A DNA stretch of 64,000 nt from an uncultured Saprospiraceae bacterium (lineage in GTDB: Bacteria > Bacteroidota > Bacteroidia > Chitinophagales > Saprospiraceae): the NCBI GenBank assembly GCA_937921825.1, contig CAKZVK010000024.1, forward strand, positions 24,310 to 88,309, read 5' to 3'. The notes under the pieces are model-generated. The model made no database searches and was not told the origin of the DNA. It was given only the letters and a program-made list of their open reading frames with translations. Positions 48,143-58,759 of this stretch are shown here, piece by piece; the stretch's first letter is position 1, and each line of letters begins with the position of its first letter. Position numbers and translations under genes: made by a program.

Positions 48143-49258
48143 ATGTACAGTTATTGGGAGAAAAACTATTGGCTTCCTGAGGTAGATTACTGCATAATCG
48201 GTGCAGGAATAGTGGGACTAAGTACAGCCTTGTTCCTCAATCAGAAATATCCCTCTAAATCTATAGCAATACTAGAGAGAGGCGCTCTTCCTTCTGGTGC
48301 AAGTACAAAAAACGCAGGTTTTGCTTGCTATGGTACCGCCGGAGAAATCCTTGATGATCTTAAGACCATAGCTATAGGCGAGGTCAAGGAGACTGTTAGG
48401 ATGAGATATAAGGGCCTACAGCTGCTCAAAAGTATGATTGATCTTGATGCCATCTCCTATCACTCCAATGGCGGTTACGAAGTGTATAGAGATAAAAAAC
48501 AATTTGAGTATTGTGCAGATCGACTTCCTGAGGTTAATGAGCTACTGTGTGAAGTGACAGGGGTTTATAATACTCTTGAGACAGAGCAAGTCGATTTACG
48601 CGGCAATTTATATCACAAGGTCATCTATAATAAGCATGAAGGACAGCTCAATCCAGTAAAGTTAGTTCAGTTGCTTAGTAATAAAGTTAGGGCACAAGGG
48701 ATACTCATCCACTATAGCCAAGAGCTTAAGTCTTATTCTGTAAGTAATGGAGTTGTCGAGTTAGCATTAGGTACAGAAGAGCTAAGGTGTAAGTGCCATA
48801 AATTAATATTGACAACCAATGCTTTCACACAACATCTTATTAAGCATCTTGATATTACGCCAGCAAGGAATCAAGTTTTTATTACTAAGCCTATTCCTTC
48901 ATTACATCTAAAAGGCACCTTTCATTACGATAAGGGATACGTTTACTTTAGAAATGTAGGAGATAGAGTTCTGATAGGAGGTGCTAGGAACCTTGTGGAT
49001 AGTGAACAAACTACAACCGATCAGCTTGGGATAAATCCAGCAATTGTTAGTTATCTCAAAGAGTTTTTGCGGGATGGACTTAATATAATAGATCCTATTA
49101 TAGAGCATTCTTGGAGTGGAATTATTGCTGTGGGTAACTCTAAAAGGCCGATAATCAAGCAAGTAGGGGAGAATGTTTTTGTCGCAGTAAGATTAGGCGG
49201 AATGGGGGTGGCTACTGGTTCTGGGGTGGCTCAGAATATTGTAGACAACTATCTGTAG
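48143..49258 (+). CDS. FAD-dependent oxidoreductase (DAO/glycine oxidase-like family)
   Basis: 371 residues. The N-terminal dinucleotide-binding fold shows DYCIIGAGIVGLSTALFL (Gly20-x-Gly22-x-x-Gly25), a Glu ending the second strand (AILERG) and SGASTKNAGFACYG, a typical flavin-contact segment. The C-terminal part has the FAD-closing pattern SGIIAVGNSKRPIIKQVG and RLGGMGVATGSGVAQ. The family includes amino-acid oxidases, sarcosine oxidase and related enzymes; the substrate cannot be read. No signal peptide, so cytoplasmic. It is divergent from the DUF4293 gene and monocistronic. Confidence 0.88.
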   Translation: MYSYWEKNYWLPEVDYCIIGAGIVGLSTALFLNQKYPSKSIAILERGALPSGASTKNAGFACYGTAGEILDDLKTIAIGEVKETVRMRYKGLQLLKSMIDLDAISYHSNGGYEVYRDKKQFEYCADRLPEVNELLCEVTGVYNTLETEQVDLRGNLYHKVIYNKHEGQLNPVKLVQLLSNKVRAQGILIHYSQELKSYSVSNGVVELALGTEELRCKCHKLILTTNAFTQHLIKHLDITPARNQVFITKPIPSLHLKGTFHYDKGYVYFRNVGDRVLIGGARNLVDSEQTTTDQLGINPAIVSYLKEFLRDGLNIIDPIIEHSWSGIIAVGNSKRPIIKQVGENVFVAVRLGGMGVATGSGVAQNIVDNYL

Positions 49259-49367
49259 TCTCCTGCTATGATTCTTAGCCATCCTACATATTATAAAAAC
49301 GAATTATTAGTAAAATAAAATTTCATTATTTACCTAATTGTAGAAGCTCGAAACTTGTAAAGAGAAT

Positions 49368-49375
49368 TACATTTG
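49368..49375 (+). promoter_or_regulatory. Possible -7 element of giant protein 4 gene
   Basis: TACATTTG, an exact TAnnTTTG, about 110 bases before the start codon. No -33 element at the expected distance. Confidence 0.35.
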
Positions 49376-49486
49376 TAGCACAAGATTCTTTCCCGCTTCT
49401 TGTATTCCCCCTCTAATTTATCTGAACACTGTCTGCGCTATTAGGCGTGGACCTCATTACTCATTTTATAACCAAAACTTTATCCC

Positions 49487-52400
49487 ATGGTGATTACCGA
49501 TTTAATGGGTAAAGTCAACATGTTGTCCAGGTGGATAATATGTTGTTCTTTACTTATCCTAAATCTAGGAAACCAACTTAATTCACAGACACTTGTATGT
49601 GATGGCCAGATTAACGTGTCCTTAGGGGAAGACTGTGATCTTGGCTCCCAAATTACCCCAGGCATGATTTTGCAGGGTATGGTCGGAGGAAACTGCGACT
49701 ATGAAATTTTTATTGCTGGACAGGGACATAATTCTGCATCGAATGCTGGTGCTGGAATATGTTATGCTGAGGTATTCAACCCAGGAAATTATTCCGTTAC
49801 TGTAACAAACGGAAATAATAGCTGTTGGGGTAATATCCTAGCAGAAGACAAGCTTGGACCTCAAATTGATTGTTCTTGTGACAATCCAGTAAGTCCTTGT
49901 GTACTTCCAGCTATTTGTACAGGAATCGATGTTGATTCTGCGATACCACCTACAGCAACTGACTGTGATGGTATTTCTCATTTCTCTCACCAAGACCTCA
50001 TCTCAGGTGGTGGTTGCGGAGAGAAAACTTTTCTTACCAGAACGTGGACTTTTGTCGATGTTAAAGGTAATGTGTCTACATGTAAGCAATACTTCGAATC
50101 AGAAGCGTATGAGTTTGCATATGACGCAGCAGGAAATCTTACAGATCTTCCTGATGACAACGTAGGCATTGAATGCCCAGTAAATGAAGTCTTTTTAGAT
50201 TGCGGAGATGGAACAGATCCAGCGGATATCTATGAAGAGTATTACAAAAGATACAGAGCGGAAGTTCCACCTGTTTCAGAACCTGCAAGCGAGGTTTATC
50301 TTTTGAACAACCACTTTTATGCAACCAGACATGCTTACCCATATTTGGTGTCATATGATGGCGGCACTCTATTAGGTGCTACTATTCTTGATGGAAGTGC
50401 ATGTAACTTATTTACAACATACACTGATATCGATCTTGCTATCTGTGATTCTAGTCCTGAATGTACTGGAAACAACAAGGTAATAAGAGAGTGGAAGGTA
50501 TACGACTGGTGTTCTCCTACAGCAGCACCATTCATTTGTACTCAAGTTATCAAAGCAGTAGATACAGAAAAACCAGATATCGAAGTATCTGATTTCACTT
50601 CATCAGTGGATCCGTGGGGATGTACAGCTACTGTATATTTTCCTAAGCCAGGTCATCTGAATGACAACTGTAGTCCAGCGTCTGCATTGCAGTACGTAGT
50701 TTCTACTGGATCAGGTTCTACTGATCTGTACGGAGGATCTACAGGTACAGGTGTAGGTCTTACGGGAGTAACAATGGGTTACGATAGTGACAGCGAAAGA
50801 TATTTTGCTCAAAATGTACCAGTTGGACAGCATGAGTTTTTCTATAACGCATGGGATTGCTGTAACAATATAACTTCTGAAAGTGTAACGGTATCTATTA
50901 AAGATGCTACTCCACCAGTAGCTATAACAAAGCAAGATGTAGTTGTATCTCTTATCCCTAATCCAGGCAACACTGCAGAACCAGGAATTACAAAGATCTT
51001 TGCTGAAAGTATAGATAATGGTTCATTTGATGGATGTGGTAATGTGAAGCTAGAGATCAGAAGAGATTCTGAGTCATGTAGTATTCCAGGAAATCTTACT
51101 TACAATGATGATGATCATACTTTTGATGACGAAGATGATACTGATGATGGACGTTTCGTTCAGTTCTGCTGTAATGATTTAGCGGAATTCGGTATTGATG
51201 CTGATGGAGATGGTATCAATGACTATGCTCAGATCAAAGTATGGATGAGAGTATGGGATGATGGTGATGGCGATGGCGTATTCGGATCAGCTGAAGATAA
51301 TTACAGTGAAGTATGGTCATGGGTTAGATTAGAAGATAAGTCTAGACCTACTATCTTATGTCCTGGTGATGTCACTGTGGACTGTGATGGAGATCCATTT
51401 AACACTGGTTCTACAGGAACAGCGACAGCATTTAACTCTTGTGGTACTATGGCTACTGCATTTGATGACATAGATTCTGACTTATCTAACTGTAGTTCAG
51501 GTACAATTACTAGACAATGGTATATAGTAGGAAACGAGGCTATGAACTGCCTTCAGAGAATCACCAAAGCGGGTTCTCAGGTATCTGATATTGAAGTTTT
51601 CTTCCCACAAGATTCTATAGTCTCTTGCGCAGAATCTGTAAATGATATACCTACATGGGTAGCAGGTCCTTGTGATCAAATGGCTTACAATGTAGATAGA
51701 GATACTTTCTATTTTCAAGATGGAGCTTGCTTCAAAATCCTAAATTACTGGACAGTAATTAACTGGTGTGAGTATAATCCAAATGATCCTACATCAGGAG
51801 GAATTTGGTCTGATGTGCAGGTAGTGAAGATCATTGATGATTCTGCACCTGTTATTGATTGTCCTACAGGACCGGTTCAGGCAACGCTAGTAGGCACTGA
51901 ATGTACAGGACCTATTATGTTAACTAACTCAGCAACTGATGAAGGACTATGTGCTTCTAATAGATTGACTTGGGAGGTTCAGGTAGATTTATTTAGTGAC
52001 TGGAATATAGATCATACTTATTCTAGTTATAATGATCCTGCAGGTGATTTTTATATTCCAGCCAGTTCTTCTGGTGAGGAAGTAAAAATAACTGTGCCTG
52101 AAGGAGCCTCTGGTGAGCATAGGGTAGTATGGAAAGTTTCTGACGGATGTGGAAACAACACTACTTGTACCTATACATTCACTGTAGCCGATAACGTTCC
52201 CCCTACACCATACTGTGTTAATTTAAGTACGTCTCTTACAGAGGCTGGTACTGTTGAGCTTTGGGCATGTGATTTTGATTTGGGTGCATTCGATAACTGT
52301 ACTCCACAAGATCAATTAAGATTCACATTTACAGAGACAGATCCAGCTGATGATGCGTCATACAATGAATTAGCAAGATGTTCTGCAATGGAATTTGACT

Positions 52401-53755
52401 GTGATGATATTATCAATCCCGCAGGTTCTATAGTTACCTTGAACGTATATGTATGGGATTCTAATGGGAACAGCGATTTCTGTACTGTTTTCCTTACACT
52501 AGTAGACAATCACGGTACTTGTCAGGGAACAGTAGGAAGCAGAAACATTTCTGGTAATATTTCTACAGAAGAAGGTAGTCAAGTAGAGAATGTACAAGTA
52601 GAACTAATGAGTAATCAACCTCAGTATCCAGCAATGGATATGACTGATGACTTAGGAATGTTCTCATTCAACACTGTACCTGCTCAGAATGATTATGAGA
52701 TATCAAATACTAAAAACGATGATTACCTTAATGGTGTAAGTACTATCGATTTAGTAGTGATACAAAGACACATTTTAGGTCTAGAATTGATTACTAGCCC
52801 GTACAAAATGATAGCAGCTGATATCAATAATGATAATGTCGTTAATGGTATAGATTTAGTAGAGCTTAGAAAATTAATCTTAGGTATCTACACTGAGCTA
52901 CCTCAGAATGAAAGCTGGAGATTTGTGAACTCTTCTGAGCCTATGAATCAACAGTATCCTTGGCCATTAAATGAGATCAGAAGCATATTCGGTCTATCAT
53001 CTGACATGATGAAGGAAGACTTCGTAGGAGTCAAAATAGGGGATGTCAATGCATCTGCGATAACTAATTTCGAAAGTACTACTACTTCGAAATCATCTGC
53101 AGGTACTTTAGGTATCAAGTATCAAGATACGGACTATGCAGCAGGAGACAATGTTTCAATGCAGTTCAGTCTTGATCAAGCTACAGATTTAGCTGGATTA
53201 CAATTTACTTTGAATACTGAAGGTCTTGAAGTTATAGATGTAACTTCAAATGGACTAGAGGTTTCAGAAGCTAACTATGCGCTTATTTCAGAGAATCAAA
53301 TGACATTCTCATGGAATACAGCTACTAGCGTAGAAGGAAATGAATTATTTACTGTTCATTTCAAAGCTACTGAAAGTGGTAAATTAAGTCAGAATGTTGC
53401 ATTAACGTCTGACACAACTCCTGCTGAAGCTTATGCAGGAAATGATCTTAGAATCATCCCCATTACATTAATCGGCCAAGATAATTCTGAACAAGAATTT
53501 ACTTTATTCCAGAATACACCAAATCCATTTAGAGGGAACACTGAAATTTCTTTCAGTCTACCTGAAGCATCTTTCGCTACTATTACAGTGAGTGATATAG
53601 ATGGAAAGATTATTTGGAAACATTTTGGAAAATATAGTCAAGGTCTTAATAATGTGATTATTAACAGAGATGATCTAGGTACTTCAGGAGTACTTTATTA
53701 CAGATTAGATACTGATAACCATTCAGCTTCTATGAAAATGATTGTTCTGAAGTAA
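49487..53755 (+). CDS. Giant HYR-type surface protein with dockerin-like, cohesin-like and T9SS domains (member 4)
   Basis: 1422 residues from ATG 49487; internal ATGs at 49505 and 49520 give shorter signal peptides ending at NQLNSQ. The mature protein opens with the shared Cys module (CDGQINVSLGEDC to CWGNILAEDKLGP, ~40-125). A YY...HAYPYLVS module (~250-350) ends in EWKVYDWC. The DNGSFDGC...RR...FCC module (~505-620) contains an Asp-rich insert (DADGDGINDY, DDGDGDG). The YWTVINWC HYR region and PTPYC ... ELWACDFDLGAFDNC (~910-1020) follow. Then come a carboxypeptidase-regulatory-like domain (~1025-1078), a dockerin-like pair (~1079-1145, AADINNDNVVNGIDL), a cohesin-like domain (~1205-1320) and a type A T9SS sorting domain (NTPNPFRGNTEISF). 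Surface adhesin or matrix protein is the likely role. Confidence 0.85.
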   Translation: MVITDLMGKVNMLSRWIICCSLLILNLGNQLNSQTLVCDGQINVSLGEDCDLGSQITPGMILQGMVGGNCDYEIFIAGQGHNSASNAGAGICYAEVFNPGNYSVTVTNGNNSCWGNILAEDKLGPQIDCSCDNPVSPCVLPAICTGIDVDSAIPPTATDCDGISHFSHQDLISGGGCGEKTFLTRTWTFVDVKGNVSTCKQYFESEAYEFAYDAAGNLTDLPDDNVGIECPVNEVFLDCGDGTDPADIYEEYYKRYRAEVPPVSEPASEVYLLNNHFYATRHAYPYLVSYDGGTLLGATILDGSACNLFTTYTDIDLAICDSSPECTGNNKVIREWKVYDWCSPTAAPFICTQVIKAVDTEKPDIEVSDFTSSVDPWGCTATVYFPKPGHLNDNCSPASALQYVVSTGSGSTDLYGGSTGTGVGLTGVTMGYDSDSERYFAQNVPVGQHEFFYNAWDCCNNITSESVTVSIKDATPPVAITKQDVVVSLIPNPGNTAEPGITKIFAESIDNGSFDGCGNVKLEIRRDSESCSIPGNLTYNDDDHTFDDEDDTDDGRFVQFCCNDLAEFGIDADGDGINDYAQIKVWMRVWDDGDGDGVFGSAEDNYSEVWSWVRLEDKSRPTILCPGDVTVDCDGDPFNTGSTGTATAFNSCGTMATAFDDIDSDLSNCSSGTITRQWYIVGNEAMNCLQRITKAGSQVSDIEVFFPQDSIVSCAESVNDIPTWVAGPCDQMAYNVDRDTFYFQDGACFKILNYWTVINWCEYNPNDPTSGGIWSDVQVVKIIDDSAPVIDCPTGPVQATLVGTECTGPIMLTNSATDEGLCASNRLTWEVQVDLFSDWNIDHTYSSYNDPAGDFYIPASSSGEEVKITVPEGASGEHRVVWKVSDGCGNNTTCTYTFTVADNVPPTPYCVNLSTSLTEAGTVELWACDFDLGAFDNCTPQDQLRFTFTETDPADDASYNELARCSAMEFDCDDIINPAGSIVTLNVYVWDSNGNSDFCTVFLTLVDNHGTCQGTVGSRNISGNISTEEGSQVENVQVELMSNQPQYPAMDMTDDLGMFSFNTVPAQNDYEISNTKNDDYLNGVSTIDLVVIQRHILGLELITSPYKMIAADINNDNVVNGIDLVELRKLILGIYTELPQNESWRFVNSSEPMNQQYPWPLNEIRSIFGLSSDMMKEDFVGVKIGDVNASAITNFESTTTSKSSAGTLGIKYQDTDYAAGDNVSMQFSLDQATDLAGLQFTLNTEGLEVIDVTSNGLEVSEANYALISENQMTFSWNTATSVEGNELFTVHFKATESGKLSQNVALTSDTTPAEAYAGNDLRIIPITLIGQDNSEQEFTLFQNTPNPFRGNTEISFSLPEASFATITVSDIDGKIIWKHFGKYSQGLNNVIINRDDLGTSGVLYYRLDTDNHSASMKMIVLK

Positions 53756-53776
53756 GGATATATTATTAATATTTAG

Positions 53777-53812
53777 AAGGGCCGCATATTTATTATGCGG
53801 CCCTTTTTTTAT
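53777..53812 (+). terminator. Strong hairpin terminator after giant protein 4
   Basis: Perfect 12-base arms AAGGGCCGCATA (53777-53788) and TATGCGGCCCTT (53794-53805), with a 5-base loop and a T-run. Confidence 0.92.
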
Positions 53813-53973
53813 GCAAGTCCAAGAAGGCAGTGCTTTTTATCATTCTGGTCTTGAACAACACTTTCATTCCTGATTGTGATCCTTATGTCATGTAGGTTTT
53901 ATTTCCTCTTGACTTGTTTTCCATGAAGACTATATTCACCTTTGGGTTCTTAATAATTCAGCAAGCTCATCTC

Positions 53974-54438
53974 ATGACTAAAAGATGTTTTTCCATATTA
54001 TTTCTTTTCACTTTATTCCTTTCATGTAAGGGGACACAAAAGTCAACAAGTCATAACAGTAACCCATATGCTTTTGACTTCATGGAAGCAGAAAAAATAT
54101 CTGAAGTCATAGAAGTAGCGGAAAGGGGAGAGAAACTAATCTTTATGGATATATACACGGATTGGTGTATGCCTTGTAAGATTATGGATGAGGAAGTCTT
54201 TACAGACAAGAGACTGGCTGAATTCTATAACGAAAGATTCGTGTCATATAAGGTCAATGCAGAAAAGGATTCTGGGCCTATCATAGCTGAGCTATATGCC
54301 GTACAGGGCTATCCTACTTTATTGTTCCTTGATAGGTCAGGCAAAGTAATATTACGCAAAGCTGGAGTGGCTTATTCTAGAGAGATGTATGAATTAGCAG
54401 AAGAGTGCCTGAGGCTTTCTGAGACTAGTTCAGAGTAA
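53974..54438 (+). CDS. Thioredoxin-like lipoprotein
   Basis: Start set at ATG 53974, which gives a lipoprotein signal peptide with lipobox LFLSC (Cys18); upstream in-frame starts (53914, 53923) bury the signal. The 154-residue product has a thioredoxin fold with active-site W64-C-M-P-C-K69 and the cis-proline segment VQGYPTLLFLDRSGK. By family it reduces or isomerises disulfides in the periplasm or at the membrane. The many Cys-rich secreted proteins encoded nearby make disulfide handling a plausible link, though this is inference. Confidence 0.88.
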   Translation: MTKRCFSILFLFTLFLSCKGTQKSTSHNSNPYAFDFMEAEKISEVIEVAERGEKLIFMDIYTDWCMPCKIMDEEVFTDKRLAEFYNERFVSYKVNAEKDSGPIIAELYAVQGYPTLLFLDRSGKVILRKAGVAYSREMYELAEECLRLSETSSE

Positions 54439-54456
54439 GGCACCAAAAAAAATGGC

Positions 54457-54484
54457 TGGACCCTTTTTATCAAAGCCCAGCCTG
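54457..54484. terminator. Weak hairpin between convergent genes
   Basis: GGCTGG and CCAGCC arms with a ~16-base loop, flanked by an A-run on the left and T-rich sequence on the right. It lies between the thioredoxin-like and M16 peptidase genes and may terminate both; the stem is short. Confidence 0.35.
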
Positions 54485-54494
54485 AAGTTTTGTT

Positions 54495-57245
54495 TTACGG
54501 TTTTGATTCTTTTGCCACCTTCGCAAAGTCTCCTGCTTTTACATAAATCATTTTTTTATGGTCGATATGTTTTTTTATTGCAGCATTGACTTGTTCTAGA
54601 GTCAACTTAGCGATTTTTTCTTCCAGGTTTGCTTCCCACTGCATTTTTCTATCAGTACGAAGGTTATTATTAAGTTTCCCAGTCAGTCTTCGGTCTTGGG
54701 ACCTATTGACATTTTGCGCTTGTAGCCATCCTTTTCTAGCCGAATCAAGTTCTTCCTGTGTAAACCCATTATTCACAACCTTGTCTATTTCTTCTTTAAA
54801 AGCTGCTTGTACTTTTTCCGTATTTTCAGGTGCAGATATGGCGTAAGCACCGAAGCTTCCTCCATCATCAAGAGAAGATCCTCTAAACCATGAACCCACT
54901 CCATAGGACAAACCTTCTTCTTGTCTGATCCTTGTAGCTAACCTAGAGTTAAGAAAACCACCACCTAAGATGTAGTTGCCTATGACCATCGCGGCATAAT
55001 CTTCATGACTATCGTTGACCTTTACCGGCATTCCCGCATAAAACATGGAGTTGGATTTATCTGGAGTTTCTATCACTTTGTCAGAAGGTTTTAATTCCAG
55101 AAATGGATCAGTAATTCGTTCATGTTTTTTATTACTCTTCCAGTTAGAAAACTTCTTTTCTACTTCTTTCAGTATGATGTCCTGATCAAAGTCACCAACT
55201 ATTGAAAGTGTAGTATGCTCACCTCCGTAGAATTCAGCATGAAATCTCTTTATATCCTCTAATGTGAGTGCCTTTGTATCTGCTATTTCTTCCTCTAACG
55301 ACCTTTCGTATCTGACATCATTTTTGGGATATGGATTTAGTAGCTTTCCGAACATGTTGCTTGCTCGTGCTCTTGGATCTGACAGATCCTCTTCCATGTA
55401 GGATAGTTCTTCCTCTTTTGCTTTTTCAAATTCTTCTGCATCAAGACTTGGACTCAGAAGCATCTCACCTATAAGGGTAATTACATCAGAGAGATGTTCG
55501 TGAGTAGTTTCTACATTGACGGTCGTTCCGTTTAGTCCTCCGAATATTCTTAACTGTGCCTTGTACTTATCTAGCCTGTCCTGAATTTCTTGTCTAGAGA
55601 GATTAGCAGTACCCTTATCTAGCATCTTAGAGGTGAATGTTGCCGCGCTGGATTGACCCATTAAGGAGGTAGGTGTCCCATACCTTATTCTGATATTGGC
55701 GGTGACTGCATCTCCTCTGTTTTCTTTGCTGAGCAGAGCATATTCCATACCGTTAGATAGCTTGCCTATCGTCGTCCTTGAGTCTATGTTCGAGGGAGAT
55801 GGGTCGAATTCTTCACCCGCGCTTATGGCTTCTTTTCCTTTATATGTTGCTACTAGCTTGGCAACATCTGGAGCATTGGGAATTTCTGCTCTTTGTGGAT
55901 CCTTGTCAGGCAGGAACAGTCCTACAGTTCTATTAGAAGGGATGAAGTATTTCTTTGCAACCTTTATTACATCTTCAGTTGTGATCTGCTCTACTCGGTC
56001 CCTGAATAGGAAAAATAACCTCCAATCGCCTGCTGCAATTGATTCACTGATTCTTAGCCCCACTCTATCTGAACTATTATATGCCACTTCCCAATTCTTA
56101 AGTATTCTCGACTTCGCTCTATCTACTTCCTCTTGAGTTGGAGGATTGTTAACTAAGTCATCTAGGGTAGACATCATTTTTTCTTTAGCAGCATAAATGT
56201 CATTTTCCAATCTCACATCTGCATTGAGATAAATGAATCCACCTTCCTTGAGTCCCGGAGCAAAACCCCATTCACTAGAAGCTAATTTCGTTTCTACTAA
56301 AGACTTATACAATCTTCCACTTGGTTCGCCGGTAAGAAGCTCTTCTATTACGGCTACTGCGGGATATTCAGAATGAGACCCTGGAGGTGTATGATATATC
56401 ATAGCTACAGATTGTACATCTCCTACTCTTTTTAGTGTTACTAGTTTTTCCCCATCTTGTGTCGGTTCTTTAGTATATGTCGGAATTAATTTTCTCTCCG
56501 GTCTAGGGATCTTGCCAAAATATTTATTGATAAGTTTCAGTGTTTCATTAGGATCTATCTTTCCAGCTACTGTGAGAATTGCATTGTCAGGTTGATAGTA
56601 TTTTCTGTAGAAGTCTTTTAACCTATCAATAGGGACATTTTCCAAATCAGATCTAGCACCAATTGTTGTTTTTCCATAATTGTGCCATTGAAAGGCTGCA
56701 GACATTACTCTTTTCATCAATACGCTGGAAGGGTAATTTTCACCTCTTTCATATTCATTTCGGACTACGGTCATTTCACTATCCAGATCTTCCTTGGCGA
56801 TGAATGAATTAATCATTCTGTCTGACTCTAAGTCCAAGGCCCAATTAAGATTTTCCTCATTTGCTGTGAAGGTTTCAAAATAATTAGTTCTATCGTACCA
56901 GGTAGTACCATTAGGCCTGGCACCATGTTCAGTAAGTTCTTGAGGGATATTAGGATGATTCGGAGTGCCTTTGAAAACAAGATGTTCTAGTAGATGCGCC
57001 ATCCCAGTCTCTCCATAACCTTCATGCCTAGAACCTACCATGTAGGTTATGTTTACAGTAATTGTGGGTTTGGATTGATCAGGAAAAAGTAAAACCTTAA
57101 GGCCATTGTCTAATTGATATTCAGTGATGCCCTCTACAGAGGCATTTTTTTTGATCCCTTCTGGCAGGGACTTTTTCTGAGCACATAGGCTAGTAGTGAG
57201 ACAGCATAAAAGCATTGCCCCAAGAATAGGAATGATGTTTCTCAT
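54495..57245 (-). CDS. Periplasmic M16-family zinc peptidase (two-domain)
   Basis: 916 residues with signal peptide (1-22, TTSLCAQ). The first M16 half carries the inverted zinc motif H84-L-L-E-H88 (MAHLLEHLVFKGT) with the downstream acidic helix (NWALDLESDRM). Two M16 C-type domains follow. The second half, from about residue 470, lacks HxxEH at the equivalent place (AATFTSKMLDKGT) and is the usual inactive partner that closes the chamber. By family it degrades peptides of limited size in the periplasm. It is monocistronic and convergent with the thioredoxin-like gene. Confidence 0.93.
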   Translation of the reverse strand: MRNIIPILGAMLLCCLTTSLCAQKKSLPEGIKKNASVEGITEYQLDNGLKVLLFPDQSKPTITVNITYMVGSRHEGYGETGMAHLLEHLVFKGTPNHPNIPQELTEHGARPNGTTWYDRTNYFETFTANEENLNWALDLESDRMINSFIAKEDLDSEMTVVRNEYERGENYPSSVLMKRVMSAAFQWHNYGKTTIGARSDLENVPIDRLKDFYRKYYQPDNAILTVAGKIDPNETLKLINKYFGKIPRPERKLIPTYTKEPTQDGEKLVTLKRVGDVQSVAMIYHTPPGSHSEYPAVAVIEELLTGEPSGRLYKSLVETKLASSEWGFAPGLKEGGFIYLNADVRLENDIYAAKEKMMSTLDDLVNNPPTQEEVDRAKSRILKNWEVAYNSSDRVGLRISESIAAGDWRLFFLFRDRVEQITTEDVIKVAKKYFIPSNRTVGLFLPDKDPQRAEIPNAPDVAKLVATYKGKEAISAGEEFDPSPSNIDSRTTIGKLSNGMEYALLSKENRGDAVTANIRIRYGTPTSLMGQSSAATFTSKMLDKGTANLSRQEIQDRLDKYKAQLRIFGGLNGTTVNVETTHEHLSDVITLIGEMLLSPSLDAEEFEKAKEEELSYMEEDLSDPRARASNMFGKLLNPYPKNDVRYERSLEEEIADTKALTLEDIKRFHAEFYGGEHTTLSIVGDFDQDIILKEVEKKFSNWKSNKKHERITDPFLELKPSDKVIETPDKSNSMFYAGMPVKVNDSHEDYAAMVIGNYILGGGFLNSRLATRIRQEEGLSYGVGSWFRGSSLDDGGSFGAYAISAPENTEKVQAAFKEEIDKVVNNGFTQEELDSARKGWLQAQNVNRSQDRRLTGKLNNNLRTDRKMQWEANLEEKIAKLTLEQVNAAIKKHIDHKKMIYVKAGDFAKVAKESKP

Positions 57246-57349
57246 TGATTGAGTTTATTTGATTCTTAAATTAAAAGCTAGAATAAGATATTCAGTCTAC
57301 ACCAATTTCCTGATGTCGAGACCGATCATTAACATTTTCTTTGACAATT

Positions 57350-58726
57350 TTATTTTCCGATACAGAAGCTAGAAAAGATACTCTCTAATAGATCGTCAGT
57401 ATGGATCTCGCCAGTTATCATCCCTATATGATGTAGGACTTGCCTGATATCTATGGCCAATAGATCACCACTTAATTTGTGATTAATTCCTTCTACTACT
57501 TTTGATAGAGCTTCGAACGCATTGGTCAGACTCTCATAATGTCTAATGTTGGTAACGATAGATTTATCAACTGCTTTCTGCGATTTGACTTGATGCACCA
57601 GCGTTTCAGTAATCACAGTTAAGTTCATCTTGTTTATGGCAGATATAGGGATTACTGTTGTGGCTATATTAATTAGACTATTCTTATAAGTTTGGATATC
57701 CATATTTGGATACAAGTCCATTTTATTGAGAATTACGATCAGTTGTTTATCAGTGGAGTTGATTGACTTTAATTCTTCTATTGTATCAGATGCAGACATA
57801 GCTGTAATATCTACTACGTATAGGATGATATCTGCGTGCTCTATTTTTGTGAAAGTTTTTTTGATGCCTTGCTCCTCTATTTCATCTGAGGATGTTCTAA
57901 TTCCAGCGGTGTCAGTTAGAAGAAATTTTATACCATCTATAATAAGGTAGTCATCTATTGTATCTCTTGTCGTTCCCGGGGTAGAGGAAATAATCGCCCT
58001 GTCGGCATTAAGTAGACCATTAAGTAGAGTAGACTTGCCTGCATTGGGGTTTCCTGCTATGACAACTTTTATTCCTTGCTTGAGGGAGTTTCCTAGATCA
58101 AATGAATTGATCAACTCTATTAGTTTTGAAGAAAGTTGTTTTATGGTTGCAAGAATATCTTCCCTATCTGCGAACTCAACATCTTCTTCTCCAAAGTCTA
58201 GTTCCAATTCAATAAGACTAGCAAATTCTATGAGCTTGGTTCTAAGTTCTATCAGGTCTTTAGAATAACCCCCTCTGAGTTGGTCCAAAGCCAATTTGTG
58301 AGAATAAAAGCTTTCTGCTTTAATTAAATCACCTACAGCTTCAGCTTGAGATAAATTCAGTTGACCATTTAGAAAGGCTCTTAGAGTAAATTCTCCACCA
58401 TTAGCTTGTCGAGCTCCTGATGCTATCAAGGTTTTTAGAATTTCGCTGAGTATAAAAGGAGACCCATGACAAGAAATTTCAATGACATCTTCTTTTGTAT
58501 AGCTATGGGGTTGTCTGAATATTGAAATTAAGCACTCATCGAGGATCTCATTCTGAATAGAATGGAAATATCCATGGTGAATAGTGTATCCATTCGCTGT
58601 CAGGATTTTTTTATTGCTAAATTTTTCATGCACTAATTCTATGCATCCATCACCTGATAACCTAATTACGCCTATTCCTCCCAGACCTATAGGTGTAGAG
58701 ATAGCGGCGATAATGTCATTTTTCAT
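57350..58726 (-). CDS. mnmE: tRNA uridine-5-carboxymethylaminomethyl modification GTPase MnmE
   Basis: 458 residues, the normal length. The N-terminal folate-binding domain (1-118) starts DIIAAISTPIGLGGIGVIRLSG. A helical domain surrounds the inserted G domain: P-loop GNPNAGKS at 225-232, STPGTTRD switch I, DTAG at 272-275, and NKMD. The C-terminus is FCIGK, with the conserved Cys455 of the CxGK tail. With MnmG it modifies the wobble uridine of several tRNAs. All family landmarks are intact. Confidence 0.97.
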   Translation of the reverse strand: MKNDIIAAISTPIGLGGIGVIRLSGDGCIELVHEKFSNKKILTANGYTIHHGYFHSIQNEILDECLISIFRQPHSYTKEDVIEISCHGSPFILSEILKTLIASGARQANGGEFTLRAFLNGQLNLSQAEAVGDLIKAESFYSHKLALDQLRGGYSKDLIELRTKLIEFASLIELELDFGEEDVEFADREDILATIKQLSSKLIELINSFDLGNSLKQGIKVVIAGNPNAGKSTLLNGLLNADRAIISSTPGTTRDTIDDYLIIDGIKFLLTDTAGIRTSSDEIEEQGIKKTFTKIEHADIILYVVDITAMSASDTIEELKSINSTDKQLIVILNKMDLYPNMDIQTYKNSLINIATTVIPISAINKMNLTVITETLVHQVKSQKAVDKSIVTNIRHYESLTNAFEALSKVVEGINHKLSGDLLAIDIRQVLHHIGMITGEIHTDDLLESIFSSFCIGK

Positions 58727-58751
58727 TTGCTAGTCAGTTTGAAATTCTTAG

Positions 58752-58759
58752 CAAAGATA
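58752..58759 (-). promoter_or_regulatory. Possible -7 element of mnmE
   Basis: CAAAGATA on the plus strand reads TATCTTTG on the minus strand, 26 bases upstream of the start codon. No TTTG at the -33 distance. Confidence 0.35.
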